A DNA stretch of 64,000 nucleotides, from positions 40,016,890-40,080,889 of the forward strand of contig JAOANR010000001.1 of the NCBI GenBank assembly GCA_030278955.1, in the 5' to 3' direction. This DNA is from Hygrophila difformis (lineage: Eukaryota > Streptophyta > Magnoliopsida > Lamiales > Acanthaceae). This document shows, piece by piece, positions 1 through 12,255 of this stretch (positions within the stretch are counted from its first letter, which is position 1; each line of letters starts with the position of its first letter). The notes below the pieces were generated by a model. It was not told the DNA's origin. It saw only the letters and a program-made list of their open reading frames with translations, and did not search any database. Both the position numbers and the translations under genes were made by a program.

Positions 1-719
1 TTTAAAGATTCATTCTTCCTCCATTCCTCTCCTCCTAGGGAAAGAAGATTCTGCTCCAGAAGATGAAGTTTGTCAAGTCGCAGCGCAGGCACCAACCATT
101 ATGTTCCTCCAGGTTTCCTCGCCTCCTTGGGCAGTAGATCCGGTCTGCCTAGCCACCAAATAAACCAGGGGTGTCCTCGTTACTCGACATCCAGGAGATG
201 GTGTTGGTGGCCGTATAGACCAAGATTGATCTATTGGTTGCCATTCCCTCTATCATCTTTATCCCCTGCAGAACTTGACCTTCATCCATTTTGCTCAGCA
301 GCATGAAAGCCCGTGTGAAAATTGATGCCCTATGATTATCTTCAATCCCTGGCCGCAGTATCTCGCAGGCTTGCTCCTCATTCCCACCCGCAAATGCTAG
401 TAGTGCTGGAACGATCTGGAGGTTGAAGTTTCCTGCCTCTACACACGTCTGCAGGAATTCCTCCTTTTTCCCTCCGGACGTGTTGTTGCCACACCTTCAC
501 TGAGGAGGTTTCCAGCTCGCATCGTTTGTAAACGATGGTGAGTTTGCCTGCGTCCCTCAGCTTCTTGCATGTTTCCTGGGTTGTGAACACCTTCTTGATG
601 TCATCCTCTCCTATTCGGAAGAGGATTTCGCCGAGAAGCTCCTTTGGAATCGGGAAGATGTTGCCCCTGAAAGGATAGGAAGTAATGAATCCAATTTTTA
701 TAATTTTCTCAAAAACCAT
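1..719 (-). pseudogene. F-box-like gene, copy A (frameshifted, 3' end outside window)
   Basis: Minus-strand reading from 719 gives an F-box-like segment (IPKELLGEILFRIGEDD, then TCKKLRDAG). It is normally the substrate-adaptor end of an SCF ubiquitin ligase. A likely intron acceptor (cttt-CAG) puts the true exon start at 666 in phase 2, the same phase as the other F-box copies here. Near 455-470 the frame shifts. The other frame carries the family's second half (ACEILRPGIEDNHRASIF, then AFMLLSKMDEGQ), which matches the copies at 47.7-49.3 kb, and meets a TAG near 165. The domain order recalls the Arabidopsis At2g35280/At1g67623-type F-box group; that assignment is an inference. Bases 1-496 recur at 63505-64000 with one difference seen. 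Confidence 0.6.
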
Positions 720-1160
720 TCAAGTTTGGAAACCAACATCCTCACATTTAGAGCTTTGCTCTAGATGTGAGGTTATTAAATTTCCAACTTGAATTTTAAT
801 ATAAAGCATCGAATTTTTTTTTTCTTTTTACATTTTGAGAGAACTTTTCAAAGCAGTGAGTTATTAGGAAAAGATAGGGGTCATTGGGCCCCTAAATATT
901 TTTTTTTAATGGACTTTTAAGTCCAAAATGAAGCAAAAATGATCATGGACCAAAAATCTTTTTTAATGAGCCATAGAGCCCAAGAACTTGATTTTCCAAT
1001 TTTTAAACAATCCCGAGATGATTGTTGAAAGTGCAGTGGAATGGGATGGAATGAAGAGTGCAAATGGAGATGCGGCGGCTCGGAATTGCTTGACTTGGAC
1101 TGTTTTGAGAAGGGGAGTGGACAGTCCAAGTTATAAACATAAGGAGAAATCAATTTTTAA
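720..1160. other. Non-coding stretch with a PPT-like hairpin
   Basis: No gene is supported. Positions 740-754 and 758-772 form a near-perfect stem (CCTCACATTTAGAGC against GCTCTAGATGTGAGG, one mismatch) with a 3-base loop. The same CCTCACATTTAGA sequence marks the polypurine tract next to Athila LTRs at 2900 and 44779, so this may be the edge of another retroelement. The rest is T-rich. Confidence 0.4.
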
Positions 1161-2240
1161 TTTTTAATAAAGGTTGACCAAATTTATTTAATAAAAGGTG
1201 GGATTTTGTGGTCCCAATTTTTGAAATTTTCTTAAATAATAGCAGTCTACATGAGGAGAAAAGACTGCTATTTCATTACATTAGTTTATGTTCCATTGGG
1301 AACAAAACAAGTTGGTCAATCTTAAATAGAAAGAACTTACCTACTATTTTGTCTTTTTCAAAATGTCACTTTTATTGAAAAGTGGTAAGCACCCATTGGC
1401 TGCTTGTACCATGTTTCCCAAAATAGGCAAACATTTATTCTCACAAGATTTTAAAATGTTGGAACAGATACGCTAAAAATAACACCCAATTGAATGTTCT
1501 TTTTACCCACATCAGCAAGCATAAATCATAATGAGGGATTCAGCAAACATTAACACAAAATTAAGCCTTAAACAAGGTTTGAACAAAAATTCAAAAACAA
1601 TCACTCAAGCTTCTGTCAAGATCTCAAGAATAGATGAACTAACAACATCATGGTGTCCAAAATAACACCCTAATGCTCATCAATTTATTCTTTCAAGTTT
1701 TAGGTTTCAAAAATTTTCGAACCCTAAGAGTTCTAACATCAAGGTTCTTGTGGGTTTCAAAAATCACATGCTCAACTAGATTAAACATTCTCAACCCTTA
1801 ACAACAGCCCAAAATCAAACATCCATTTCCTCCTCATGCTCGGTGAACACAGGAAGTGCCAAAAGAAACACAGGAACGCTCCCTACTCGAAACCGAAAGC
1901 AAACAAAACCCAAAACAAGAAAATAATCAAGCAACTCAAAGCACATTATGCTATTTACAAGCTATTTATAAGCATAAGATACAAAATGCTCAACAACATC
2001 AAATAACAGGGGGGGGGGGGCTCGAGAATGGAAGGGGGGAAAGTAAAACTTCTTACTCCGGTCGTCTACCCCCGGATGAGGATGGCGATGGTCCCAGATT
2101 CGGGAAAACTTGGAAAAATCTGGACATGGTGTCCCCATGGATTTGGGTGGAAGATGTTGAGAAGAACTGTGCGTTCTTTCGTCGGAAAAGGGTTTGGGAG
2201 TGAGAGTGCGAAGAGTGAAAATGGGGAAGAAGAAGGGTCG

Positions 2241-2252
2241 GGATATTTATAG
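2241..2252 (-). promoter_or_regulatory. LTR TATA box (left LTR, element 1)
   Basis: On the minus strand this reads CTATAAATATCC, placed between the palindrome array (U3 side) and the leader. The same layout occurs at 12892-12902 and 44184-44195 in the other LTRs. Confidence 0.45.
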
Positions 2253-2262
2253 GCGGGAAGAA

Positions 2263-2510
2263 ACGTTGCTACGACGCTACGCTTGTCCTACGACGCTACA
2301 CTAGCGTCGTAGGGTGAGTTCAGCGTCGTAACTGAAATAGGGGGAAGAAAGTCAGCCACGACGTTATACTAGTGGTACGACGCTAGTGTAGCGTCGTAGG
2401 ATAAGTATAACGTCGTAGGTCTGGAGTGAGATTAAGGGGTACTACGGCGCTATCCATTTACTACGACGTTATACTAGGATAGCGTCGTAGTTGAGGACTG
2501 CTTCGTAACT
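2263..2510. repeat. Palindromic CGACGCTA/TAGCGTCG array
   Basis: Repeated copies of TACGACGCTA and its complement TAGCGTCGTA alternate with short spacers. It is the same motif family as at 11653-12255, 12960-13215 and in the 57.9-61.9 kb LTR copy. Confidence 0.8.
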
Positions 2511-2897
2511 GAACTGAATTCCATCAACTCTCAGATTTTAAAAATTTTTCAAAATTTAAGAGGCGGACTGGGCCCAAGAAGGTGAATTTGGGTCTCAGTT
2601 AAGTTTATTAGTTTTGGACTTGAAAATCAGTTAGTCCAAAACATTTTTCATGCATAAATGTGCTGACATAATTAAATTTCTACTTGCATAAGATATGTTG
2701 GATTAATTCCACTTGTTTGCAAAAATTATTCCGGATTTTAAATTGCTTTAATTTCCGGAATTATTTTCTTAAATTCATGGGATCAATCCAACCGGGAACC
2801 TGGTTTTCTGCTTTATTTTTCTGCTCCTTCTTTTTGGTGGTTCCATGGTTTCTGCAAGACAAATAAATTACCCATGTTAGATTTTCTCCAATTATCA

Positions 2898-2935
2898 ACA
2901 TCCTCACATTTAGAGTCTTAGTACTCTAAATGTTT
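2898..2935 (-). promoter_or_regulatory. Polypurine tract region of Athila-type element 1
   Basis: The minus-strand sequence CTAAATGTGAGGATGT abuts the LTR start TGATAATTGG, the position of the plus-strand primer in an LTR retroelement. The bases also fold: ACATTTAGAGT and ACTCTAAATGT pair around a 6-base loop. Confidence 0.55.
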
Positions 2936-3019
2936 AATTGACTTTGGATCCTTTCTGTTTTTGAATTAAAACAATGCATAAATACACAGAATGAAATTTT
3001 TATAATTTTAATGTTGTTT

Positions 3020-4276
3020 TTATTGAATATAAGCCGGGTCTGCCACTGCTTGGCTCTCTTTCTCCGGATCATAGTGTCCTATGTACTCCTTCAAACGTTG
3101 TCCATTTACCACCTGATTTCCTTTTTCAGTTTGGATCCTGACTGCACCGTTCTCAAACACCTCCAACACCTCATATGACCCTTCCCATCTGGATCTTAGC
3201 TTTCCGGGGAATAGCTTCAACCTAGTATTGAACAACAAGACATTTTGGCCAACATAGAAGTGTTTAGGCTTAATTCGGCGATCGTGCAACTTCTGGGTCC
3301 GCTCTTTGTAGATCCTTGAGCTTTCATAAGCTTGCGCACGTATTTCCTCAATTTCATTGAGGTCCAACATATGTTTGCCCTGAGCAACTCTTGGATCAAA
3401 ATTAAGCGTTTTTACGGCCTAGTAAGCTTTATGCTCTAGTTCTACGGGCAAGTGACAAGCTTTTCCGAAGACAAGCCTATAAGGGGACATCCGGATGGGA
3501 GTCTTGAATCCAGTGCGGTATGCCCATAGAGCATCATTGAGCTTACGTGCCCAATCCTTACGGGTTATCCCAACCGTGGCTTCGAGTATATGTTTGATCT
3601 CGCGATTTGATACCTCGACTTGTCCACTAGTTTGAGGATGATAAGGCGTGCCTATCTTATGGAGGATTCCATTTTTACTCATTAAAGTTTCAAAAGCTTT
3701 ATTAATAAAGTGCGTTCCTCCATCAGATATCACCACCCTAGGTACGCCAAATCTACTAAAAATGTTGTTCTTGAGGAACTTGATGACTTGGCTACCATCA
3801 TTGGTAGGTAATGCGACAGCCTCTACCCATTTGGACACGTAATCGACAGCTACCAAGATATAGTAGTTTCCACCAAATGGTGGGAACGGTCCCATGAAGT
3901 CAATGCCCCACACATCAAAGATCTCAAGTGCGAGAATCCCCTTTTGAGGCATCTCATTCCTCTTAGAGATGTTTCCTAATCTTTGGCATCTGTCACAGGC
4001 TTTTACATACACCTTGCAGTCCTCATAAATAGTAGGCCAGAAAAAGCCACACTCGAGTACCTTGTGGGCAGTTCGAGTGGGACCATGATGACCTCCATAT
4101 TCAGATTTGTGGCATTTCTTGGTGATCTGGTAAGCCTCAGACTCAGTCACACACCGTCTGATTATTGAATCAGCGCAGTGTTTGAACAAGAAGGGGTCTT
4201 CCCAGAAGTAATTTACTACTTCTTTGAAGAATTTTGCCCTTTTGTATTCTGTTGGAATGGTGGAACTATCCCACAT
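3020..4276 (-). pseudogene. Athila-type Ty3 integrase (one in-frame stop)
   Basis: Integrase region of pol, which joins element cDNA to host DNA. It shows the zinc-binding HHCC part (KSEYGGHHG ... CDRCQR), then the catalytic core with Asp in [11 protein letters not shown], Asp in [10 protein letters not shown] and Glu in [12 protein letters not shown], followed by [12 protein letters not shown] and [16 protein letters not shown] at 3421-3419 falls where relatives have Trp (AY-W-AVK). The same frame then continues to 3020 with the basic C-terminal domain ([14 protein letters not shown]). The start overlaps the RNase H frame by about 60 bases through a frameshift. The wording of the core and the tRNA-Asp PBS point to the Athila lineage. 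Confidence 0.9.
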
Positions 4277-5944
4277 GCTAAAAAGTTAGCGATGTCGGAG
4301 AACCATGGACACGCTTGATCATGCAAATGCAGTGCGAACAACTGTTCATCCGGAAACTCTTCATTAACGGCTTTGTCATTTTTATCATTTTCTAATCGAG
4401 ATAAGTGATCAGCAGCACCATTATCTCGACCTCGCCTATCTTTTATTACGATGTCAAACTCCTGCAAAAACAGCACCCACCTGATTAAACGAGGCTTTGC
4501 ATCTTGCTTTCTAAACAAGTATCTGAGTGCACTATGGTCAGTGTACACTATAGCCTTTGTTCCAATAAGATATTGTCTGAACTTATCAAATGCAAAGACT
4601 ACAGCATACATCTCTTTCTCTGTAGTGGTTTTGTTTATTTGGGCTTCATTCAAGGCATGACTTGCGTAATGAATTACACAATGTCTCCCATCCTTATGTT
4701 GCCCTAAAACTGCACCTACTGCAAGACCACTTGCATCACACATCATCTCGAATGGCAGTGACCAATCGGGTGGTTGCACAATTGGAGCAGAAGCTAACAT
4801 TATTTTGAGCGTGTCAAAGGCTTGGACACACGCTTCACTTATTACAAAAGGATTTTCTTTACAAAGAAGCTTAGTGAGCGGCTTGGCAATTTTAGAGAAA
4901 TCCTTAATGAATCTCTGGTAAAAACCGGCATGCCCTAAGAAGCTTCTAACCGACTTGATAGAGTTGGGGAGAGGGAGATTGGAAATGATGGAGACTTTGG
5001 CTGGATCGACCTCAATGCCTGCACGTGAAATGCGATGACCTAACACTATGCCCTCAGTGACCATAAAATGACACTTTTCCCAGTTTAAAACCAAGTTAGT
5101 GTCCTCACATCTATTTAAAATCTTTGCAAGATTGGTCAAACAGTCCTCAAAATTATCTCCATACACAGAGAAGTCATCCATGAAAACTCCAATGCATTTT
5201 TCAATAAATTCAGAAAATATTGACATCATGCAATGTTGAAAAGTGGCAGGTGCATTGCATAGTCCAAAAGGCATGCGCCTATAGGCAAAAGTGCCATAGG
5301 GGCATGTGAAAGTTGTTTTTTCGTGATCCTCACTGGCGATCACTATTTGATTATAACCTGAATAACCGTCTAAAAAGCAATAAAATTCCCTTCCCGCCAA
5401 CTGTTCCAACTTCCAACATTTGATCGATAAAAGGTAAAGGGAAATGGTCCTTGCGAGTGGCCTCGTTCAACTTCCGGTAGTCTATGCAGACTCTCCATCC
5501 GGTGACCGGCCGTGTAGCAATTTCCTCCCCTTGTTCATTCTTGGTGATGCACATCCCACCCCGCTTGGGAACAACCTGCACAGGACTGACCCATTTGCTG
5601 TCAGAAATTGGGTATATAATACCGGCATCTAACAGCTTGATCACTTCCTTTCTCACCACTTCTTGCGTGGGTGGGTTCAATCTTCGTTGGGGCTGGCGTG
5701 AGGGTTTGAAATTCTCCTCCATTAGGATCATGTGCATACAAACGGAAGGGCTTATTCCTTTGATATCAGAAATGGTCCAACCGATTGCACGCACATGTTT
5801 TTTAAGCACTCCCACCAGAGCATTTTCTTGATCTTGTGTTAGCTTAGCTGACACAATTACCGGTAGTTTTTTATGTTCTGCGAGAAACACATACTTAAGA
5901 TGTTCCGGTAAAACTTTTAGTTCAAGCTCTGGTGGGCATTCCAC
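4216..5944 (-). pseudogene. Athila-type reverse transcriptase and RNase H (frameshifted)
   Basis: The minus-strand frame from 5944 holds the start of reverse transcriptase ([36 protein letters not shown]). It shifts frame near 5400. The second frame (5409 to 4216) carries the polymerase centre FMDDFSVYG, the connection [19 protein letters not shown] and RNase H ([40 protein letters not shown], ending [13 protein letters not shown]). The catalytic Asp pair is present, but the frameshift and a second shift into integrase make the locus non-functional as written. Confidence 0.92.
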
Positions 5945-5986
5945 TGAAGGAAGTAATTTGCGAGAATTAGATGGGGGAAATTCAGA

Positions 5987-6852
5987 TTAACCTGTCGGAT
6001 CCTGTATCAGTACAGGATCCGCCTCCTCTTGGTCGGCGTCTTCATGGAATTCGGCACCGTCAAACTCCTCCAAATCCCCTGTTTCGGGATCGGCAAAGTG
6101 AACGGCGCTACAACCTTCGTGCTTCGCGCCTGCAGGCTTCAGTACCTGCTTTGATGGGTCATTCAGCACCATTTCATCATCAAGTCCAGAGTCAAGCTCT
6201 CTCTCCTCACTCCTAACTATTACATCATCAAATGAAAAACAAGAATTGTCATTTGGGAATTTCTGCAATTGAGCCATGTCGAAGACGACCTCATCTCCGT
6301 CTACTCGGAGCGTCACTTTTCTGGATTTGGCATCGATCAAGGCTCCGCCTGTGGCCAAGAATGGCCTGCCTAAGATGAGAGGCATGTCGGAATCCTCTTC
6401 GATGTCCAGAATGATAAAATCCACTGGAAATGGTGTGCTGCCTGCTTTAATGATTACGTCCTTCAGGATTCCGATTGGCTTTGTGATTGACCTATCTGCC
6501 AATTGGGCCTCATTTTGATGGGTTCCACCAATCCGAGCTTGAGACGTTTAACCATGGTTAATGGCATGACGTTGATGCTGGAGCTGAGGTCACATAATCC
6601 TTGTCCAGCGGTGACTTGGCCAATTCTGATCGGCAGAGTATAGCATCCAGGGTCTTCTTTCTTCTCCGGCAGCTTCTTTTGAATGATAGCACTGCAAGTG
6701 CTATTGAGTACCACTAATTCATCCTGCTCAACCTTTCTTTTTCCTGAAACCATTTCTTTTAAGAACTTAGCATAGGTTGGCATTTCAGAGATCATTTCAA
6801 TCAAAGGAATGGTAATCTCAACTTCTTGCAGTCTTTTCAGAAAATTTTTCAA
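5987..6852 (-). pseudogene. Athila-type retroelement aspartic protease region (frameshifted)
   Basis: Two overlapping minus-strand frames (6852-6463 and 6502-5987) together cover the gag-pro linker and protease. The family's DLG active-site turn reads LCDLSSSINVMPL, with Ser in place of the usual Gly. The second half has FIILDIEEDSDMPLILGRPFL, the conserved flap/ILGRPFL block. Frameshifts lie near 6840 (gag to pro) and 6500 (inside pro). The C-terminal stretch is acidic and ends at a stop near 5987, leaving about 40 bases before the RT frame. Confidence 0.8.
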
Positions 6853-9019
6853 ACTTCAAATCTTGTTGTTTATTTTTCAGCCTTGCTGGGTACGTGACCC
6901 TTGGCATGAACTTGTTATTATCAAAAGCTTTTTGTGGTGAAGGGTCAGAAATTGTACCTTCACCTTTACCATTGTTAGCCTTGTCTTCTGCAGCTTCAGT
7001 CTGCAAATTGGTTGTTTCTATTTTTGCATCATCTGCTTCCTCATCAGCAGCATTGTCCTTCCTAGATTCATTTCCTTTTTCCACATCATCCTTTCCTTTT
7101 GGTCCAGCCAATGTTTTTCCAGATTTCAAAGTTATTGCCTTGCACTGTGGGTTTTTCTCTGCTGCGCTTGGCAATGCTCTCTTATCCCATTTTTGCAATT
7201 CACTGGCCATTTGAGTCACTTGGATTTCCACATTTCTGATGGAGGCCTTCAACTGTGTATTGATCTCCTTCTGGCTTGTGATAAAATCAGTCATCAAATT
7301 TTCCAGCCTTGATGGAGGCTTTTGGTTTTGATTCTGATTCTGGTTCCATTGGCCCTGATTGGGTATGAACTGTGGCTGGGGCTGGAAGTTCTGGAAATTT
7401 TGGTTAGGCTGCTGGAAATTTTGATGGGGTCTTTGCTGTATTTGAGGCTGAAAGTTTTGGATTTGGTTTTGAAAATTTGGTCCTTTGTTTTGATTAAATC
7501 CTTGATTCTGCTGAGGGTTGAACTGTTGTGGCTTGTTCAGAAGGTGGGAGTTGAGGGCATTGTTGTTGGAGTATGACAAATTCGGGTGTCTGTTTGGGAA
7601 AGCTCCTGCAAAATTACAGCTTTCAGATACAACCTGTTCACATGTGTCAGTTGCATGAGCACCCTGACGCAACCCACAAATCATATCTGTTTGCTGTCCT
7701 TGAGCAGAGCTGCCAGCTCCTTGATTTACAGAAAATGCCGCCACTTGCTCTTGCAGCTTCTCAAGATCTGTCTTTTCTGCTGTACCTACAGCACAAAGTC
7801 CACGGGGAGGGGTGACATTAGTGTTATCATCATTCAATCCAGACCTATTCACACTCATTGTTTCAATTTTAGCCCATGCTTGATCCATGGGCATGTGCAA
7901 CAGGTGTTGCCCTCCCGCAGCATCTAACATATGCTTCCATGCGTCTGTCAGCCCATTGTAAAACTTTCTCAACTGTTCCCATCCCTGAAAACCGTGCTGA
8001 GGACATTTCCTTAACAGATTCATAAACCTCTCTTTTGCATCATACAAAGATTCTTCAGGCTTCATTTTAAACTTAGAGATCTTCGACTTTCCTTCGTCTA
8101 CCTTCCATTCCGGAAAGTATTTTACCAAGAAATTTCTTACAATATCCTCCCATGTGCTCCTTTGGTTTACTGGCAATGATTTATACCAGGTTTTTGCTCC
8201 ACTACACAATGAGAACGGGAACAACATCATCCTAATGGTGTTCTGAGAGACGCCCTGATTCTTGATTGTGTTGCAGAGTTCCAAGAATGTTGCCAAGTGA
8301 TCATGTGGATCTTCATGGTTGGCCCCTGCAAATTGGCTATTCTGCAACAAGTTGATCAAAGCAGGCTTGAGTTCGAAATTTCTGGCTACAATTGGTGCTC
8401 TGCCTGGCACGTTCAAGTATGGTTCTATAATTGGTTGTATGTAATCAGCAGCAGCAGGCTGCTGGTTGTTTCCTGGGCCTCCTTGATATTGTCCCTGATA
8501 CTGTCCTTGGTATTGGTCCCGTGGGTTGAAGTTCTGGTTAGGATAGAAGTTTCTCGGATCATTGTGATCTTGCGGGTTTGGATTATACTGGTTTGAATTG
8601 AATTGGTTGGGATTCTGATACTGCTGATTCTGGAAGTTAGGGTCATTTTAGAAATTTTGGGTAATGGGGTTGTTTTGGGGGTTTTGGTGGTTTGGTGGAG
8701 GCACTTCGAAGGGTTGTTGCTCGAGATTTGGGGGGTTTCCACCTCCCTGTATGACCTGAGGAGGGGGATCCTCCAAGTTCTCGTCATCAACGTCTTCTGG
8801 GTCCTCTTGGATATTTTGGAGTGGTGGGTTAGGTGGTATGATTGGGGGAATGCCGTGGTTATCCGCCATGTCTGAGATGTCACTACTTGTGCTTGGAGAG
8901 AGTAGTGCTTGCCTTTCCCGTTCTTTCCTTTGTCTAGCCTCTGCCCTCAGACGACGAGCTGTTTTTTCGATCTCTGTGTTGAACGGGATCTCAGCTGGGG
9001 TCTCCTTTCTCTTTTGCAT
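6818..9019 (-). pseudogene. Athila-type gag (one in-frame stop)
   Basis: Start at 9019 (MQKRKETPAEIPF), 138 bases inside the PBS. An N-terminal charged segment is followed by Pro/Asn/Gln-rich sequence. One in-frame TAA sits at 8650-8648, and the same frame then runs to 6818. Residues after VPGRAPIVARNFELKP form the capsid-like retrotransposon gag domain (DPHDHLATFLELCNTIKNQG, FPFSLCSGAKTWYKSLP, SLYDAKERFMNLLRKCPQHG). Then come a long Gln/Asn-rich tract and a charged tail. No CCHC knuckle is evident. Apart from the single stop it is well preserved. Confidence 0.88.
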
Positions 9020-9157
9020 AGAACAACGGTCTCAGCTATGACAGTACCTGTACATTCCCCAGGTTAGAATTGGTTCGGTTGTGTATACATATTTATAGAT
9101 ATAAGCTAACTATGAGCAATCAGGAATGTAATTCTCTAATAAAACGGCGCTGCATCC

Positions 9158-9175
9158 TCCCCGGCAACGGCGCCA
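9158..9175 (-). promoter_or_regulatory. Primer binding site, tRNA-Asp type
   Basis: On the minus strand this reads TGGCGCCGTTGCCGGGGA, directly following the LTR terminal CA. It is the PBS typical of Athila-group plant Ty3 elements, and it fixes the element's orientation and the inner edge of the right LTR. Confidence 0.88.
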
Positions 9176-11652
9176 TGAAACTTTTCGACAATCTCCCACT
9201 TTATGAGCATTTTTCTAAATAAAAGAATAATGAATCCCGGTTTGATTTATTTAATGAAAATTAATTTATGAAGATGAAGTTGGGATTAGGGATATGTTTA
9301 TATGTTGTCACGTTTTTATATGCTCATGTAGAAAACTGTGGCCCGAAAGCTTACGGTGTCAAAAAATTGCAGTAATTTATAGTAAGACCGGATCGTTCAC
9401 TGGAGGATGTGCGATAGAAGCAGGTCCCACGTCGTTTTACTAGATTTTCCACTCGTATTGCTCAAATCAGTTTTGAAGTTGGACTAACAACTACATGACT
9501 GAATTCACTCTACATTTTGAAAGCAGTTAAATTAAGCTAAAGAACATGCTAGTATTGAATCTAAAGAGCAGATGGAATAATCCCACAAAAATAATGAAAG
9601 CTGTGAACCTATGCTATATTAGCTATGAAGCTGATTCAAAATGATGACAGAAAGGACAGGGAGAAAAGAATAAAGATTGGACAAGATTTAGATAAAACAC
9701 AATTAAACTTCCATTTTTATACACAAATCTTTGTTTGGGGATAATCCTGTCAGATAGCTAATTCTCATGCTCTCAGTACCATGTTCCCTTTAACAGACAG
9801 GTACTTACAGTATGAGTTTACATGTTCTTAAGACCACAAATTCCAAGATACCACAGATTCATAACTGCCCCGGCCAGGGTATGATATTTCATCTGTGGTG
9901 GTCAAGCAACACCTGACAAATCATTAGTTGAAGTGCCAAGTACTGCTATCATTCCCCCATGTCACACCCAAAGTCTAAAATTAAACCTGAACTATCCCTT
10001 AACTCTCAGTCCTAGTAACAGTTAGAAGATCTAGTGACATATCCGAGTGACCTCTACGAAAGTGGTTAAAAGAAAGCATTTTAAAATCCTATCACTCGGA
10101 AGTTACAAAAGTTTCGTACTAGTAGTAAAAGAAAGCCCCCAGTCAGGATGACCCGGTGTGGATCAAGAATTCCCGGACCTCAGTGAACCGCTCGCAGTGT
10201 TCACTTCTTTCCGGGTGGTTATGAGATACAAACTAATGAAACGAACTAATAAATTAGTTCGTTCCGGATGCACTCACTCAGGACTCAAAGATAGGCTTTG
10301 GCAGAAGAGGATAGTAGTTGAAAGAAACTCAACCCTATCTTAGAAAGTAACCAAGGCCTATGTATTGTTCCTCTAGATCTATCTAACACACTACATTTGA
10401 ATCCAAGTGGATCCCATCTCGGTGTGATAGTTAAGACTAAATTCCCAATACACAGCTATTTCGGAAAATAATAAGTGTGAAAACCATTCCCTAAACAGGT
10501 ACTAGACTCCCAATAAGAAGATAGACACTTTCAGTCTAGATGAGACCTAATTGCTGACTCTGCTTCTAATTTCCCAAAAATTAACCCTTGACAGAATATG
10601 AAATAGACATAACTGAGGAATTTATCCCTTACTCAGATCCGGATTTTATAAAGGAATTTTTGTTGGAAATTTAATACGCGATATCTGTTTTAAATCCAGA
10701 CTTCTTATGTCCAATGGAAGGATCCCAAAATATTACAGACCACAATAGCTACGTAATAATATCATGCATAAGGATATATGGAAGTGTAAAATTAATCAAC
10801 CCAAAATATAATGGTGGGTTTAGACAGAACGCGGGACACAGATATGAGGTAGCCGTGGGGCCAAAAGTGATGGCAGAATAATCGGGTGGAATGCAAACAT
10901 CTGCTTTCTAGTTTCCCAATTACTCGGATGGAGCGAATTTAGACAGCAGAAACCCTGAAATGGCAGTGTCGCTACCAGTTGGGCCCCTACTATCTGCGAA
11001 TTTTGATAAAGACCTACATGCTTCCTCTCAGTAATGCTTATTAGCTAATATTGACAGATATTGGCTGACTCACATCACAGATTAGAATTTGGGTTTTGGA
11101 AATTAAGATAAAGAGAATAAAACTGTATTTGGACAATAATTAACTGAGTGGCTACTTCATTTCCCGGTGAAAGGACCGTTCGCCTGACCTCGTTATTCAT
11201 TATCCAAACCATGCAAAATAACAAACAGTAATTGATATACAGACTACGGGCTACTTCATTTCCCGGTGAAGGGACCGTTCGCCGACATTATTCTGTAGTA
11301 TCTCTTACTGTTTATTCACACATCACGAAAAAGATAAAATAAAGTAAAAATAAAGACAGTGCCTTGTATGAGAGACATTGGTTTCTCATGCAAGGTTATG
11401 GAATTAATCCATAACTAATGTCTTAAATAATCCTTCATACCATAATTAATTACAGTCCGGATTATCTACTTAAGGCATTAAGGTTTTGTTTATAGAAAAA
11501 TATTTTAAGGAAAATTGAACAAAGATCCTTTAATCAAAGTAATTATCGATCTTAATCATTGCCAATCATGACCTTTAATTATTGACTTAAGGGTTCAATT
11601 AATTAATGAAGGAAATGGAGAAATGGAAAATCTGGCAGAAACTGCCAATTAC

Positions 11653-12255
11653 GACGCTAAACAGATTTTTACGACGCTATCCTAGGACAGCATCGTGGGG
11701 ACAGCGTCGTCATGGGTTGGTGAAAGAGATGTAAATTTTGGAATTAAAAGGGGTTATGCACGACGATGTACATGTTTACGACGTGATACAATGTTCCACG
11801 TCGTAGTGTTGACGTCGTGCATGGGAATTTAGAAATGAGGGCCTACGACGCTATGCATGTCCTACGATGTTAAACATGGTTTACGTCGTAGGGTCTAGCG
11901 TCGTAGTAAGAAGAGATGGTTTTGAAAAAGAGGAGGATGCTACGACGTTATCCTAGGATAGCGTCGTGGGTGTAGCGTCGTAGGTGGAATTTTCTGGAGT
12001 TGAAAAAAATGGGGGTTTACGACGTTATGCACTAAATTACGACGCTATCCTAAGATAATGTCGTGGTCATAGCGTCGTAAATGGGTTGGTGAAAATGAAG
12101 AGTTTTGGGGTCCTACGACCTTAAACAAAAATTACGACGATACCCTAGGATAGCGTCGTAGGTCTAGTGTCGTAGGGCAAATTTTCTTGAGTTCGAAGCA
12201 ACTCGACATCAAACCCTTCCCTACGTCGCTATCCTTGGATAGCGTCGTAGCTACC
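11653..12255. repeat. Palindromic array, leader part of the LTR
   Basis: Many copies of TACGACGCTATCC face GGATAGCGTCGTA. Near-perfect palindromes centred on CCTAGG occur, for example around 11670-11700 and 12130-12160. Spacers include CATGGGTTGGTGAAA. CG dinucleotides are concentrated in an otherwise A+T-rich LTR. Confidence 0.85.

Larger units (their letters stand above)
1160..2897 (-). mobile_element. Divergent left (3') LTR of Athila-type element 1
   Basis: The right edge is ...ATTATCA at 2897, followed directly by the polypurine tract complement, as expected for the 3' LTR of a minus-strand element. It holds a minus-strand TATA box (2241-2252) and an array of TACGACGCTA motifs, both also found in the 9176-13513 LTR. 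The two LTRs are otherwise only loosely alike, and the left edge of this one cannot be placed; 1160 is a working limit. The ORFs at 1856-2252 look like chance frames in U5/leader sequence. A G10 run lies near 2010. Confidence 0.5.

Noticed and set aside
70..306. Plus-strand 78-residue ORF, identical at 63574-63810
   Set aside because: Antisense of the F-box C-terminal region; its conservation only reflects the duplication.
1856..2252. Overlapping ORFs in the left Athila LTR
   Set aside because: No protein-like pattern, interrupted by a G10 run and the palindrome array.
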